Under the pieces are notes generated by a model. It saw nothing but the letters and a program-made list of their open reading frames with translations, was not told the origin of the DNA and made no database searches. A program made the position numbers and the translations under genes. Shown in pieces: positions 35,513-44,799 of a stretch of 46,215 nt of DNA (position 1 is its first letter; each line of letters starts with the position of its first letter). The stretch comes from Acidithiobacillales bacterium SM1_46 (GTDB taxonomy: Bacteria; Pseudomonadota; Gammaproteobacteria; Acidiferrobacterales; Sulfurifustaceae), in the NCBI GenBank assembly GCA_001304215.1, contig LJVB01000003.1, positions 1-46,215 of the forward strand, read 5' to 3'.

Positions 35513-36910
35513 TCAGACGGGGTTTGCCTTCACGGCGCAGGGCGGATCGAGCCTGCGTTTGCTGACGACGCGCTCCAGGTGGAACGCATACTGGTCGATG
35601 TCTGCCGGCGAGCGCGTCTCGGTAGCGCAGATGAGCAGAGCCTGTCCGAGCTCCGGATAGTGGTCGGCCAGATCGAAGCCACCGAGTATGCCCTGCGGCT
35701 CGAGCGCGCGCAGCGCATCGGCCACCGGCATGTCGAGCCGCAACACGGCCTCGTGAAATACCGGACGACTGAACACGCGCGTGACACCCTTGATAGCGGT
35801 GAGCTTCTCGATCGTGGCGAGCGTATTCGCGTGGCAGGCGGCCGCTACGCGCTCGAGGCCCTCGGGGCCGAGAAGAGACATATATATAGTGGCAGCCGTG
35901 ACGATCAGCCCCTGATTGGTGCAGATATTCGAGGTGGCCTTGGAGCGACGGATATGTTGCTCTCGCGCCTGCAGCGTCAGCGTGAAACCCGATTTGCCGT
36001 CCTTGTCGACGGTACGTCCAATAATGCGGCCCGGCATTTGCCGCACCAGCGGCTCCTTGCATGCCATGAAACCGAAATAGGGTCCGCCCGAGGAGAGCGG
36101 TGCGCCGAGCGGCTGGCCTTCGCCAACGGCGATGTCGGCTCCCTTGCTGCCCCACTCGCCCGGGGCCTTGAGGATGGCAAGCGAGGTCGGATTCACCAGC
36201 GCGATCGCCAGCATGTTGTTGGCATGCGCCCAGTCGGTAAGCGCGTCGACCTCCTCCAGCACGCCAAAGAAATTGGGCTGCGGAATCACCAGCGCTGCGT
36301 ATTCACCGCCGGCGAATGCGCTGAGCGAATCCGGCGCGACGTATCCGCCGACCGTATCGAACGGCACTTCGACGATCTCGATGTTCTGGTTGGCGACGAT
36401 CGCGCCCACCACGCTCCGGTAGATCGGATGCACCGTGCGCGGCATGAGGATCTTGCGGGCCTTCTTGTGCGCGCGCACCGCCATGAGCACTGCTTCGGCC
36501 AGCCCCGAGGCGCCGTCGTAGAGCGAGGCGTTCGAGATGTCCATGCCGGTAAGCGAGGCCATCATGGTCTGGTACTCGTAGAGCAGCTGCAGCGTGCCCT
36601 GCGAGGCCTCGGCTTGATAGGGCGTGTAGGCCGAATAGAACTCGCCGCGCGTCACAATTTCCCACACCGCTGCCGGGATGTGATGTTCGTAGGCGCCGGC
36701 ACCAATGAAATTGAGATAGTGCCCGTCCTGTTGCGCGCGCTCCTGCATCAGCCGCGTTACCTGCATCTCACTCAAGCCCTCTGGCACCTGCGTGAGCTTG
36801 CCGGCACGCAGTTCCTTCGGAATCTCGTCGAACAGATCGTCAATTGATTTCGCGCCGATGCTCTTCAGCATCGCGCGAATATCGGATTCGGTGTGCGGGA
36901 TGAATGGCAT
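35513..36910 (-). CDS. gcvPA: Glycine dehydrogenase (decarboxylating) subunit 1, P-protein alpha
   Basis: The 465-residue subunit lacks the PLP lysine and forms the alpha/beta P-protein with GcvPB. Hallmarks are the N-terminal '[19 protein letters not shown]', '[19 protein letters not shown]', '[20 protein letters not shown]' and '[20 protein letters not shown]'. Split GcvP is common in many gammaproteobacteria outside the enterics, in Gram-positives and in archaea. It starts 27 bp after gcvH. Confidence 0.97.
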   Translation of the reverse strand: MPFIPHTESDIRAMLKSIGAKSIDDLFDEIPKELRAGKLTQVPEGLSEMQVTRLMQERAQQDGHYLNFIGAGAYEHHIPAAVWEIVTRGEFYSAYTPYQAEASQGTLQLLYEYQTMMASLTGMDISNASLYDGASGLAEAVLMAVRAHKKARKILMPRTVHPIYRSVVGAIVANQNIEIVEVPFDTVGGYVAPDSLSAFAGGEYAALVIPQPNFFGVLEEVDALTDWAHANNMLAIALVNPTSLAILKAPGEWGSKGADIAVGEGQPLGAPLSSGGPYFGFMACKEPLVRQMPGRIIGRTVDKDGKSGFTLTLQAREQHIRRSKATSNICTNQGLIVTAATIYMSLLGPEGLERVAAACHANTLATIEKLTAIKGVTRVFSRPVFHEAVLRLDMPVADALRALEPQGILGGFDLADHYPELGQALLICATETRSPADIDQYAFHLERVVSKRRLDPPCAVKANPV

Positions 36911-36937
36911 GACAGGCCTAGAAGAAATTGATTTCTA

Positions 36938-37333
36938 TCAGTGACTCTCGGACGCGACCAGCTCGGCATAGGCCTTGGCATCGAGCAGGGCGCCAAGGTC
37001 AGCGGGACTGGACGGCTTGATGCGAAACATCCAGCCGGCGCCGTAGCAGTCCTTGTTGACCGATTCCGGTGCATCTGCGAGCGCGGCATTCGACTCGATC
37101 ACCTCGCCACTCACCGGCGAATAAATATCGGAGGCCGCCTTGACCGACTCGACCACCCCGCACTCCTTGCCGGCCGTCACCGCGACCCCGGACTGCGGCA
37201 GATCGACATAGACCATGTCGCCCATCAGGCCCTGGGCGTGATCGGTGATGCCGACGGTCACAGTGCCATCACTATTGGACTTCACCCACTCGTGCGACTT
37301 GGTGTACTTGAGATCGCTCGGAATGTTGCTCAT
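36938..37333 (-). CDS. gcvH: Glycine cleavage system H protein (lipoyl carrier)
   Basis: The 131-residue protein carries the aminomethyl group on a lipoylated lysine, Lys65 in '[20 protein letters not shown]'. The N-terminal '[13 protein letters not shown]' and C-terminal 'GAGWMFRIK' are typical. A strong GGGGAGGAG lies before the ATG. It is 12 bp after gcvT in the riboswitch-controlled operon. Confidence 0.98.
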   Translation of the reverse strand: MSNIPSDLKYTKSHEWVKSNSDGTVTVGITDHAQGLMGDMVYVDLPQSGVAVTAGKECGVVESVKAASDIYSPVSGEVIESNAALADAPESVNKDCYGAGWMFRIKPSSPADLGALLDAKAYAELVASESH

Positions 37334-37345
37334 TTGCTCCTCCCC

Positions 37346-38440
37346 TTAGCTAAGACAGCTCTTGCCGTTGCGAACAAACGGATACTTCACTACCCGGACC
37401 GCGGCGGGTTTGCCGCGCAGGTCGACCGTGAGCCGGTCGCCGATCTTGACGGCGGACGGCACGCGCGCCAGTGCAACTGCCTGGTTGAGCGTGGGCGAGA
37501 AGCTGCCGCTGGTAATTTCTCCTTCACTGGCCGCACCGCACAGCACCTTCTGGTGATTGCGCAGCACGCCCTTGCCTTCCAGCACAAGCCCTACCAACTG
37601 GCGCGGTACGCCGGCGGCCAGCTGCTTGTCGAGCACCTCGCGCCCCATGAAATTGCGCTCCGCGGGCTCCAGCGCCACCGTCCAGGCAAGTCCTGACTCC
37701 AGCGGCGTGGTGGTCTCGTCCATGTCGGAACCGTAGAGATTCATGCCTGCCTCAAGTCGCAGCGTATCGCGTGCACCAAGACCGCAAGGCGCGACACCGG
37801 CATCGAGCAGCATCTGCCAGGTAAAGGTGGCGGCCTTGGCTGGCAGGATAATCTCGAAACCGTCCTCGCCGGTATAGCCGGTGGTCGCGATCATCAACTC
37901 ACCGATAGTGACCGAGTGGAATGGCTTGAGGGCACCTGCCGTCTCGCGCAGGTTCTCGCCGAGTGCCGCATAGGTCTTCTCTTTCGCGTTTGGGCCCTGC
38001 ACGGCAATCATCGCCAGCTCGGGGCGCTCCGTCACGACAACTTCAAACTCCTTGGCTGCCGCGCCGATCCAGGCCAGATCCTTATCGCGCGTGGCGGCAT
38101 TGGAAACGATCCGGAACCAACTATCGTCGAGGTAATAAACGATGAGGTCGTCGATCACACCGCCCTTGCTGTTCAACATGCAGCTGTAGAGGGCGCGGCC
38201 CTTGGTCTTCAGCTTGTCGACGTTGTTGGCGAGCAGAATCTTCAGAAATTCGCGGGCCCGTGGACCTTTAAGATCCGACACGACCATATGCGAAACATCG
38301 AACATGCCCGCATCCTGCCGGACCTTGTGATGCTCTTCGATCTGCGAGCCGTAGTGCAGCGGCATGTCCCAGCCACCGAAGTCGACGATCTTGGCGCCGA
38401 GCCTGACGTGCGTGTCGTACAGCGGTGTGCGGTTACCCAT
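37346..38440 (-). CDS. gcvT: Aminomethyltransferase (glycine cleavage T protein)
   Basis: From ATG 38440 the protein is 364 residues. It releases ammonia from the H-protein-bound aminomethyl group and makes 5,10-methylene-THF. Typical segments are 'RTPLYDTHVRLGAKIVDFGG', 'FDVSHMVVSDLKGPRAREFL', 'TTGYTGEDGFEII' and 'GARDTLRLEAGMNLYG'. The track ORF begins 15 codons earlier at an ATG located in the regulatory hairpin; 'MGNRTPLYDTH' is the usual family start, so I use 38440. First gene of the glycine operon, directly downstream of the riboswitch. Confidence 0.97.
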   Translation of the reverse strand: MGNRTPLYDTHVRLGAKIVDFGGWDMPLHYGSQIEEHHKVRQDAGMFDVSHMVVSDLKGPRAREFLKILLANNVDKLKTKGRALYSCMLNSKGGVIDDLIVYYLDDSWFRIVSNAATRDKDLAWIGAAAKEFEVVVTERPELAMIAVQGPNAKEKTYAALGENLRETAGALKPFHSVTIGELMIATTGYTGEDGFEIILPAKAATFTWQMLLDAGVAPCGLGARDTLRLEAGMNLYGSDMDETTTPLESGLAWTVALEPAERNFMGREVLDKQLAAGVPRQLVGLVLEGKGVLRNHQKVLCGAASEGEITSGSFSPTLNQAVALARVPSAVKIGDRLTVDLRGKPAAVRVVKYPFVRNGKSCLS

Positions 38441-38463
38441 GAATGTCCCGGTGTTAACAAGCA

Positions 38464-38490
38464 GGGCGATGGCCTGGATGGCCATCGCCC
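38464..38490 (-). terminator. Hairpin between glycine riboswitch and gcvT (likely expression platform)
   Basis: GGGCGATGGCC and GGCCATCGCCC form a perfect 11-bp stem with a 5-base loop, starting immediately after the 3' strand of the second aptamer's closing helix. The bases after it (TGCTTGTTAACA) give only a weak U-rich tract. It could act as an attenuator controlled by glycine or as a structure affecting gcvT translation. The stem contains the upstream in-frame ATG. Confidence 0.6.
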
Positions 38491-38657
38491 CTCTGTCCGG
38501 TAACCTGAGAGCTTGAGCCCCTTCGGTGGACCAGGCGCCGCTACAAATCGGGCCGGTCGCTCTCCAGAGTCGACGAATGCTTCCCGCGGTCCTTTTGCCT
38601 GAGCGATTCCGGGCGGTTGCGCCTTCGGCGCCTCACACTGAGTGAGGTCTCTCCCGC
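38491..38657 (-). promoter_or_regulatory. Tandem glycine riboswitch (gcvT element)
   Basis: The minus strand holds two consecutive aptamers. The first runs from GCGGGAGAGACC through GCGCCGAAGGCGCAA to CAGGCAAAAGGACCGC. The second runs from CTCTGGAGAGCGACC through CACCGAAGGGGC to CTCTCAGGTTACCGGACAG. The paired motifs 'GGAGAG', 'CCGAAGG' and 'CAGG-GGAC' are the glycine riboswitch consensus, and each aptamer can close with a P1 helix (CTCTG/CAGAG in the second). It lies between a strong promoter and gcvT, the expected place for turning on glycine cleavage when glycine is plentiful. Confidence 0.95.
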
Positions 38658-38677
38658 GGGGTGGCGTCGAGGCGGGC

Positions 38678-38706
38678 ACTATAGCGCAGCCCCCCGGGTG
38701 CGCCAA
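38678..38706 (-). promoter_or_regulatory. Promoter of the glycine cleavage operon
   Basis: On the minus strand TTGGCG, 17 bp, TATAGT give an excellent sigma-70 promoter. The predicted start is about 8 bases past the -10, some 13 bases before the first aptamer begins. Confidence 0.8.
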
Positions 38707-38793
38707 GCCGCAAACGCGTCATCCCTGGCGCGCGGCCCTCACCTTAATAGCATCGACGAAACACGCAATGGAGCCCGCGTTTCCCGTTACCGA

Positions 38794-38934
38794 TCAGTGC
38801 TGCTGCGTGGCGGAGCGCTGCACCAACATCAGGACAGGAATCAGGCCCGCGATCACCAGCGTCACCGCCGGCAACGCGGCACGCTCCCACTCACCCTCCG
38901 AGGTCATCTCAAAAATGCGCGTCGCCAGCGTGTC
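38794..38934 (-). pseudogene. Remnant of an ABC-transporter permease (FbpB/ThiP type), C-terminus
   Basis: A 46-codon frame reads 'DTLATRIFEMTSEGEWERAA' and 'LPAVTLVIAGLIPVLMLVQR' and stops at TGA 38794. This matches the C-terminus of binding-protein-dependent iron(III)/thiamine permeases. The codon just before it is TGA, and no start or other permease motif is visible in frame. Between here and xth (38935-39143) the sequence has several stops in each frame; 'LAATLALPS' at about 39010 could be a further decayed piece, but I cannot support it. The gap holds no other gene. Confidence 0.6.
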
Positions 38935-39143
38935 TCAGCCGAAGGCCGCAGCAGCGAGGAGCCACGCGAATTGACGGAAGCGCCAACGTCGCCGCAAGCG
39001 CGCCGAAACGACCAAATTTTTTCCAAAGGAGTCGCGGCACAGGTGAAGAACACGTAGAGCTTGGTTCAGCCAGTCGCGGCGTCGCCGAAGCAGTCATCCG
39101 GTCTGGCGAAGCCCCGGTCCGCATGGCACTGATGGGCGAACCG

Positions 39144-39914
39144 CTAGCCGGGTGCGAATTCGGCGATCACCGGTGCATGGTCTGAGGGGCGCTCGGCACG
39201 GCGCGGTTCGACGTCGATACGGCAGACGCGACAAACGCCGGCAAGCTCCGGACTCGCGAGAATGTGATCGATGCGAAGCCCGCGGTTACGCCGAAATGCG
39301 CCTTGGCGATAGTCCCACCAACTAAAGCTCGCCTCTGCCTGCTCGAACAGCCGGAAGCTGTCCTTTAGCCCGAGCGCAAACAAGCCCGCCAGGGCCGCGC
39401 GCTCCGGCTTGCTGAACAGCACTTGGCCCTGCCAGGCCTGCGGATCGTGCACATCGCGATCTTCAGGGGCAATGTTGAAATCCCCGAGCACCGCAAGCCG
39501 CGGATGTGCGGAGAGTTCGGCACGCAGATACGAAGTGAGTGTCTCGAGCCAAGCGAGCTTGAAACGGTACTTTTCCGAGTCCACGGATTCGCCGTTCGGT
39601 ACATACACGTTGATCACGCGTATTCCATCAAGATCCGCGGCAAGGAACCGGCGCTGCGCGTTGTCGACGCCCGGTAACTCGCGCAACAGCGCCGTGGCTG
39701 GCTGGCGACTTAGCAGCGCGACACCGTTGTAGGTTTTCTGCCCGGTGAAGGCGGCGAAATAACCTGCCTCGCGGATGGCGGCTTCGGGAAACTCCTCGTC
39801 GGGAACCTTGGTCTCTTGCAGGCACAGTACATCCGGCATCTCGCGCGCGAGCCACTCGAGCACCTGCGGCAGGCGCACGCGTAACGAGTTCACGTTCCAG
39901 GTCGCGAGTTTCAT
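39144..39914 (-). CDS. xthA: Exodeoxyribonuclease III (AP endonuclease family)
   Basis: The 256-residue enzyme cuts DNA at abasic sites and trims 3' blocks in base-excision repair. It has '[20 protein letters not shown]', the metal-binding Glu in '[15 protein letters not shown]', '[20 protein letters not shown]', '[16 protein letters not shown]', '[12 protein letters not shown]' and the final '[10 protein letters not shown]' with the catalytic Asp-His. Complete and of normal length. It is the last gene of prlC-SH3-Grx-xth, 32 bp after the glutaredoxin-like gene. Confidence 0.97.
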   Translation of the reverse strand: MKLATWNVNSLRVRLPQVLEWLAREMPDVLCLQETKVPDEEFPEAAIREAGYFAAFTGQKTYNGVALLSRQPATALLRELPGVDNAQRRFLAADLDGIRVINVYVPNGESVDSEKYRFKLAWLETLTSYLRAELSAHPRLAVLGDFNIAPEDRDVHDPQAWQGQVLFSKPERAALAGLFALGLKDSFRLFEQAEASFSWWDYRQGAFRRNRGLRIDHILASPELAGVCRVCRIDVEPRRAERPSDHAPVIAEFAPG

Positions 39915-39946
39915 GCATCACCCCGCGGGCGCGGGGGGTGCCGCGC

Positions 39947-40465
39947 TCAGCGCGTCGGGGCACGGAATCCGGCGGATTCCTCTCCTTCGCCTTGCTTCTT
40001 TTCTCCCTCCGCTACGACCTTCGGGTAGCCGGCATTATCCAGCTCGCCCTCGAGCAGCGATTCCATGTAGCCACGCATCACTTTCTCACCGATCGTAATC
40101 GTCGGCACCGAGAGGCCACCGCTCTTCTTCCTGAGTTCTTCCTGCGCTTTGGGGTCCCCATCAACATTCTTGTCGGTAAACGGAACGCCGCGCTTGTTTA
40201 GATAGGTGCGCGCTTCATCGCAGGCACCACACTTGGGAACCATATAAAGAACGACGGGCGGTTTGTCGCTCAGGTCCGGTCCACCCGCGTCGCGCGAGCT
40301 GCCGGTGCGGATATTCTTTTGCTCCGCATCGACGTCGCTCCGCGGAGGGCTTGAGCCATAGTGAACAGTGCCGTCCTTGTCGATCCATTTGTACAGCCGC
40401 TCCGCGCTCGCGCCAACGGAGATCGCAAGCAGACCAAGTGCCACCAATAAAGTGCGCGCCATCAT
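39947..40465 (-). CDS. Exported DUF4124 plus glutaredoxin-domain protein
   Basis: The 172-residue protein has a signal peptide ('TLLVALGLLAISVGASA'). A short DUF4124 motif 'ERLYKWIDKDGTVHYGSSPP' follows, then a glutaredoxin-like domain with CxxC in 'LYMVPKCGACDEARTYLNKR' and a cis-Pro in 'GLSVPTITIG'. A charged Gly/Glu/Lys tail ends it. It is probably a periplasmic thiol-disulfide protein; partners are unknown. Start is ATG 40465 (or the adjacent ATG 40462); the longer track ORF covers the SH3 gene antisense frame and is rejected. It is 4 bp after the SH3 gene. Confidence 0.85.
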   Translation of the reverse strand: MMARTLLVALGLLAISVGASAERLYKWIDKDGTVHYGSSPPRSDVDAEQKNIRTGSSRDAGGPDLSDKPPVVLYMVPKCGACDEARTYLNKRGVPFTDKNVDGDPKAQEELRKKSGGLSVPTITIGEKVMRGYMESLLEGELDNAGYPKVVAEGEKKQGEGEESAGFRAPTR

Positions 40466-40469
40466 CGTT

Positions 40470-41075
40470 TCAAATCCTGATGTACATGCCGCCGGAGCGG
40501 CGCTTGATGGATTCCCGCAGCCAAAGTATGCCGGCCACGAAACCAACTCCAAGCATAGCAAAGGCACCCAGTACCCAACGCCAGTATCCGCCGGTTTCTG
40601 CGGATGCCGTGGCGCCATCCGGCGGGCCTGCAGTGCTAACCGTCGGTGCGCTGGCGGCCACAACGGGCGGCTCAACTGACGCAGCAGCCTTTGCCTCCAG
40701 GCTCTTTGCCTTGGCACTTTCCTCGGCCAGGGCGGCACGAGCCTTCTTGAGCTCCGCGTCAGCGGCAGCGACTTGCCCGCGCAACTGCTTGAGCTCGTCA
40801 TTGGCGCGCGCAAGCTGTGCCCGGGCCGGCGCCTCGCCGCTCACCTGGCGCGCCTCGAGCCAGCCCTCCGCCCCCTGCTTGTCCTTGACCCGCACAAACG
40901 CTCCGGCACGCTCCAGCACCTCCACCGGTGTGCCTGCCTCAAGTTGCTTGACCAGCGGCGCGGCTTCGCCCTGCGCCCAACGCAGTGGCGCCAACAGCCG
41001 ATCCGATACATAGCCGGTTTCGGCAAGCGCGCTGGCCGACACCAGCGCCAGCACCAACATCAGCATGTTCCGCAT
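40470..41075 (-). CDS. TIGR04211-type SH3 domain protein (YgiM-like)
   Basis: The 201-residue protein has a signal peptide ('MLMLVLALVSASALA'), a bacterial SH3 domain ('GYVSDRLLAPLRWAQGEAAP' to 'EGWLEARQVSG'), a coiled coil (about residues 90-130, 'ANDELKQLRGQVAAADAELK'), a Ser/Ala/Pro linker and a C-terminal membrane helix ('WVLGAFAMLGVGFVAGILWL'). This architecture is the YgiM family, envelope proteins of unclear role. ATG 41075 has GGGAGG four bases upstream and is preferred over ATG 41090, which overlaps the prlC stop as ATGA. Confidence 0.88.
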   Translation of the reverse strand: MRNMLMLVLALVSASALAETGYVSDRLLAPLRWAQGEAAPLVKQLEAGTPVEVLERAGAFVRVKDKQGAEGWLEARQVSGEAPARAQLARANDELKQLRGQVAAADAELKKARAALAEESAKAKSLEAKAAASVEPPVVAASAPTVSTAGPPDGATASAETGGYWRWVLGAFAMLGVGFVAGILWLRESIKRRSGGMYIRI

Positions 41076-41086
41076 CAGTCCTCCCT

Positions 41087-43138
41087 TCATGCCGCGAGCC
41101 CCGAATGGCGCAGCAACGCATCGATGGTTGGCTTTCGACCGCGAAAACGCACGAACAACTCCATCGGATCGTGCGCACCGCCCTGCTCAAGGATGTTTTC
41201 CAGAAACTCCCGGCCGGTTGTCGCATCGAAGATACCGCGCTCCTCGAACTTGCCGAAGGCGTCGGCCGAGAGCACCTCCGCCCACTTGTAGCTGTAGTAG
41301 CCCGCTGCATAGCCACCGGCAAAGACGTGCGAAAAGCCATTCTGAAAACGATTGAAGTCCGGCGGGAACACCACCGCGACTTCGCGGCGCACAGCGTCCA
41401 GCAACTCTTGCACGGTCTGGCTTCCGTCGGGATCGAATTCGGTGTGCAACTGCATGTCGAACAACGCAAACTCGAGCTGTCGCACGCATTGCATGCCCGA
41501 CTGGAAATTTTTTGCTGCGTACATACGCTCGTACAGCGCGGGGGGAATGGTCTCGCCCGTTTCAAAATGACCGGAGATGAGATTGAGCGCCTCGCGCTCC
41601 CAGCACCAGTTCTCCATGAACTGGCTTGGCAATTCCACCGCGTCCCACGCCACCCCATTGATTCCTGACACGCCGACGTGGTCGATGCGCGTGAGCATGT
41701 GGTGCAATCCGTGACCAAACTCGTGGAACAGCGTCTGCACCTCATCGTGCGTAAACAGGGCCGGCTTGCCCTCCACTGGTGGGGAAAAATTGCAGGTTAG
41801 ATAGGCCACCGGCACCTGCACGCCAGAGGCAGTGCGCTTGCGATGGATACAGTCATCCATCCAGGCGCCACCGCGCTTGTTGGCGCGCGCGTAGAGATCA
41901 AGGTAAAAGCGACCACGCAACTCGCCGACCTCATCGTGGATTTCAAAAAAGCGTACGTCTGGATGCCAGGTTTCGGCATCTGGCTTCTCATCGATACGAA
42001 TACCATAAAGCCGCTCGACTACCCGAAACATTCCGGTTACGACGCGGGCAGCAGGGAAGTACGGTCGCACATCCTCCTGCGCGAAGTGATACTTGGCATG
42101 CTGCAGCTTCTCGCCGTAGTAGGCGATATCCCATGCCTCAAGACGCCCGATGGCGTGCTTGTCGGCTGCGTAGGTCGTGAGCTCCTCGAAGTCGCGACGT
42201 GCCGCGGCCTTGGCACGCGCGGCGAGATCATGGAGAAACGCCAGAACCTCCGGCACCTTCTTTGCCATACGGGTCTGTAGAGCGTATTCCGCGTAGTTGC
42301 GGTACCCGAGCAAGGCCGCGGCTTCCCTGCGCAGGCGAAGAATCTTCAGAATCAGCGGCGTATTGTCCCATTTGCCTGCATTCGGCCCGCGGTCGCTGGC
42401 ACGCGTGACATAGGCCTCGTACATGAGACGGCGCATGTCGCGATTGTCGGCATGGGTCATCACGGCAAGGAACGAAGGTTGTTCCAACGTGAATCGCCAA
42501 CCGGGAATGCCCTGCCCCTCGGCTGACTGACGCGCCAGGGCGCGCGCGTCGTCTGGCAAACCGGCGAGGTCGCGCTCGTCGACAATTCGCAGGTCCCAGG
42601 CCTGGGTGGCGTCGAGCACGTTTTCCGAAAAGGTGGAGGACAACGCAGAGAGTTCCTTCTGGATTTCCTTGAAGCGCGCCTTCTTGACTGGCGGCAACTC
42701 GGCACCGCCAAGTCGGAAGTCCCGCAGGGTGTTCTCGACGATCTTTTTTTGCGCGGCTGAAAACGCGGCAAAACCGCTATCCGCGGCAATCTGCTTGTAG
42801 GCTGCGTACAGTCGTTCGTCGTGGGTAAGCTCTGTGTAGTACTCGGAAAGTTTCGGCAGATTCTCGTTGTACTCCTGGCGCAGCGCCTCGTTGTTCATCA
42901 CGCTGTTCAGGTGCGAGACCGGCGACCACAGCCGGTTCAGGCGCTCGTTCATATCCTCGAGCGGTTGGGCGAAGTTGTCCCAATTGAACGCCGGTTGTGC
43001 GAGCAGCCGTTCGCGCGCCTCGCGATTCTCGGCGATCACCCGATCCACTGCGGCAGTTACATGCTCGGGGCGAATCGCCCGGAACCGGGGTAGTCCCGAA
43101 AAATCGAGCAACGGATTCGGCTCAGTGACGGTATTCAT
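41087..43138 (-). CDS. prlC: Oligopeptidase A (M3 metallopeptidase)
   Basis: The 683-residue cytoplasmic zinc peptidase degrades oligopeptides, including cleaved signal peptides. The zinc motif is 'TLFHEFGHGLHHMLTRIDH' with the third ligand Glu in 'GVAWDAVELPSQFMENWCWE'. The N-terminus 'NPLLDFSGLPRFRAIRPEHV' is characteristic of PrlC. Length is normal. It heads a leftward unit with the SH3, glutaredoxin-like and xthA genes, and is divergent from srkA. Confidence 0.97.
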   Translation of the reverse strand: MNTVTEPNPLLDFSGLPRFRAIRPEHVTAAVDRVIAENREARERLLAQPAFNWDNFAQPLEDMNERLNRLWSPVSHLNSVMNNEALRQEYNENLPKLSEYYTELTHDERLYAAYKQIAADSGFAAFSAAQKKIVENTLRDFRLGGAELPPVKKARFKEIQKELSALSSTFSENVLDATQAWDLRIVDERDLAGLPDDARALARQSAEGQGIPGWRFTLEQPSFLAVMTHADNRDMRRLMYEAYVTRASDRGPNAGKWDNTPLILKILRLRREAAALLGYRNYAEYALQTRMAKKVPEVLAFLHDLAARAKAAARRDFEELTTYAADKHAIGRLEAWDIAYYGEKLQHAKYHFAQEDVRPYFPAARVVTGMFRVVERLYGIRIDEKPDAETWHPDVRFFEIHDEVGELRGRFYLDLYARANKRGGAWMDDCIHRKRTASGVQVPVAYLTCNFSPPVEGKPALFTHDEVQTLFHEFGHGLHHMLTRIDHVGVSGINGVAWDAVELPSQFMENWCWEREALNLISGHFETGETIPPALYERMYAAKNFQSGMQCVRQLEFALFDMQLHTEFDPDGSQTVQELLDAVRREVAVVFPPDFNRFQNGFSHVFAGGYAAGYYSYKWAEVLSADAFGKFEERGIFDATTGREFLENILEQGGAHDPMELFVRFRGRKPTIDALLRHSGLAA

Positions 43139-43207
43139 GCAAAATCGGATTTACCATGTTAAAAGGCGTGTGCGATACCGATCGACATTATAGCGAGAAC
43201 GTTGCGC

Positions 43208-44197
43208 ATGCACCGCGCTCATCCCTACGACGCCCTGACACCGGACGTGATTCTCGACGCAGTCGAAACCTGCGGGCCGCGCTGCACCGGAAGCCTGCTG
43301 GCGCTAAACAGCTACGAGAACCGTGTCTACCGCGTCGACATCGAAGAGATGGGGCCGTTGGTTGCAAAGTTCTACCGCCCGCACCGCTGGAGCGAGGCCG
43401 CGATCCGCGAGGAACACCAGTTTGCCGCGCTGCTCGCCGAGCAGGAAATCCCGGTCGTGGCGCCGACAGCCTATGGCGGGGATACCCTGCATCGGCACGC
43501 GGGATTCCTGTTCGCACTGTTTCCCTGGCAACCGGGCCGCGCACCGGAGCTCAATCACGCGGCCGATCGCGAACTGCTTGGCCGTTACCTCGGACGGCTG
43601 CATCGCGCCGGTAGCGCAGGGCGTTTTCACCACCGTCCGCAGCTCACCATTGAGGAGTTCGGCACGCATTCGGTGACGTTTCTCATCGGGAGCCCTTTCA
43701 TTCCGCCCGAGCTGCATGAGCCGTTTCGCGCGGTCGCGGAGATGCTGCTTGCCGGCATCTCACGCGCGTTCGAGACCGCTGGCAGCGTACGTTCGCTGCG
43801 GCTGCACGGCGATTGCCATCTCGGCAATGTGCTGTGGAACGAGCGCCGCGGGCCGTTCCTGGTCGACCTCGACGATTGCCTCATGGGACCGGCCATGCAG
43901 GATCTGTGGATGCTGCTTTCCGGCAGCCGTGAAGAGCGTGAACAGCAACTCGCTGACGTGTTACGCGGCTATACGGAGTTCATGGACTTCGATGCACGCG
44001 AGCTGGTATTGATTGAGGCACTGCGGGGATTGCGGTTGTTGCGTTACAACGCGTGGATCGGCAACCGCTGGGACGATCCGGCGTTTCCACGCGCGTTTCC
44101 GTGGTTCGACTCGCGTCGGTTCTGGGAAGATCAGATTCTCACGCTTCGCCAGCAGGTCGCCGAGCTGGATGAGCCGTCACTCGCCTGGTCGCGTTGA
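43208..44197 (+). CDS. srkA: Stress response kinase SrkA (YihE/RdoA family)
   Basis: The 329-residue protein is a small aminoglycoside-phosphotransferase-fold Ser/Thr kinase that protects against envelope and oxidative stress in E. coli. 'LLALNSYENRVYRVDIEEMG' and 'VAKFYRPHRWSEAAIREEHQ' form the nucleotide-binding part; 'LRLHGDCHLGNVLW' and 'FLVDLDDCLMGPAMQDLWML' supply the catalytic and metal-binding residues. I start at ATG 43208; the track begins at an in-frame TTG two codons earlier. Divergent from prlC across about 70 bp. Confidence 0.95.
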   Translation: MHRAHPYDALTPDVILDAVETCGPRCTGSLLALNSYENRVYRVDIEEMGPLVAKFYRPHRWSEAAIREEHQFAALLAEQEIPVVAPTAYGGDTLHRHAGFLFALFPWQPGRAPELNHAADRELLGRYLGRLHRAGSAGRFHHRPQLTIEEFGTHSVTFLIGSPFIPPELHEPFRAVAEMLLAGISRAFETAGSVRSLRLHGDCHLGNVLWNERRGPFLVDLDDCLMGPAMQDLWMLLSGSREEREQQLADVLRGYTEFMDFDARELVLIEALRGLRLLRYNAWIGNRWDDPAFPRAFPWFDSRRFWEDQILTLRQQVAELDEPSLAWSR

Positions 44198-44256
44198 GCA
44201 GATTCCCCGCCATGGCGCCGCACTAATAACACCAACTTAGCATCGCGAGGAGACCC

Positions 44257-44790
44257 ATGGGCATTCGATCTTTTCAGGAAAGTACGCCACGGTTGGGCGC
44301 GCGCGTCTATGTGGATGAACAGGCCGCCGTGATCGGCAACGTGGAACTTGGCGACGATGTCTCGGTCTGGCCAATGTGCTCGATCCGTGGCGACGTCAAT
44401 CGCATTCGTATCGGCGCACGCAGCAATATTCAGGACGGCTGCGTGATCCATGTGACGCATGCGCACGATGCGCTGCCGGGCGGACGGGCGGTGGTGGTCG
44501 GCGATGATGTGACCGTCGGCCACAATGTCGTGCTGCACGCCTGCACGATCGGGAACCGCTGCCTGGTCGGAATGGGATCAGTCATCCTCGACGGCGCTGT
44601 CCTGCACGAGGGTGTGCTGCTCGGCGCCGGCTCCCTGGTCACCGAGGAGAAAATCCTGGAGGGTGGGTATCTCTACGTCGGGCGGCCGGCGCGGCGCGTA
44701 CGCGCCCTTACGGCGGAACAAATGAACTGGTTCGAGTACTCTGCACGCCACTACGTGCGGCTTAAGGACCGCTACCTTGCGGGTCGCTGA
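44257..44790 (+). CDS. Gamma-carbonic anhydrase family protein (YrdA-like)
   Basis: The 177-residue protein is a left-handed beta-helix of hexapeptide repeats ('VIGNVELGDDVSVWPMCSIR', 'NRIRIGARSNIQDGCVIHV', 'VTVGHNVVLHACTIGNRCLV'). Three zinc-ligand histidines of the gamma class are in place ('CVIHVTH' and 'VGHNVVLHAC'). Whether it has carbonic anhydrase activity cannot be told, as many YrdA-type proteins lack it. AGGAG lies before the ATG. It follows srkA by 59 bp. Confidence 0.95.
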   Translation: MGIRSFQESTPRLGARVYVDEQAAVIGNVELGDDVSVWPMCSIRGDVNRIRIGARSNIQDGCVIHVTHAHDALPGGRAVVVGDDVTVGHNVVLHACTIGNRCLVGMGSVILDGAVLHEGVLLGAGSLVTEEKILEGGYLYVGRPARRVRALTAEQMNWFEYSARHYVRLKDRYLAGR

Positions 44791-44799
44791 CTACATAAC

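Noticed and set aside
35493-36155. Long N-terminal extension of the second Tpx in the ORF track
   Set aside because: The extension is Arg/Gly-rich read-through in another frame of gcvPA; ATG 35492 has a Shine-Dalgarno site and fits the family start.
35507-36847. 446-residue plus-strand ORF antisense to gcvPA
   Set aside because: Shadow of gcvPA, which is complete and well conserved.
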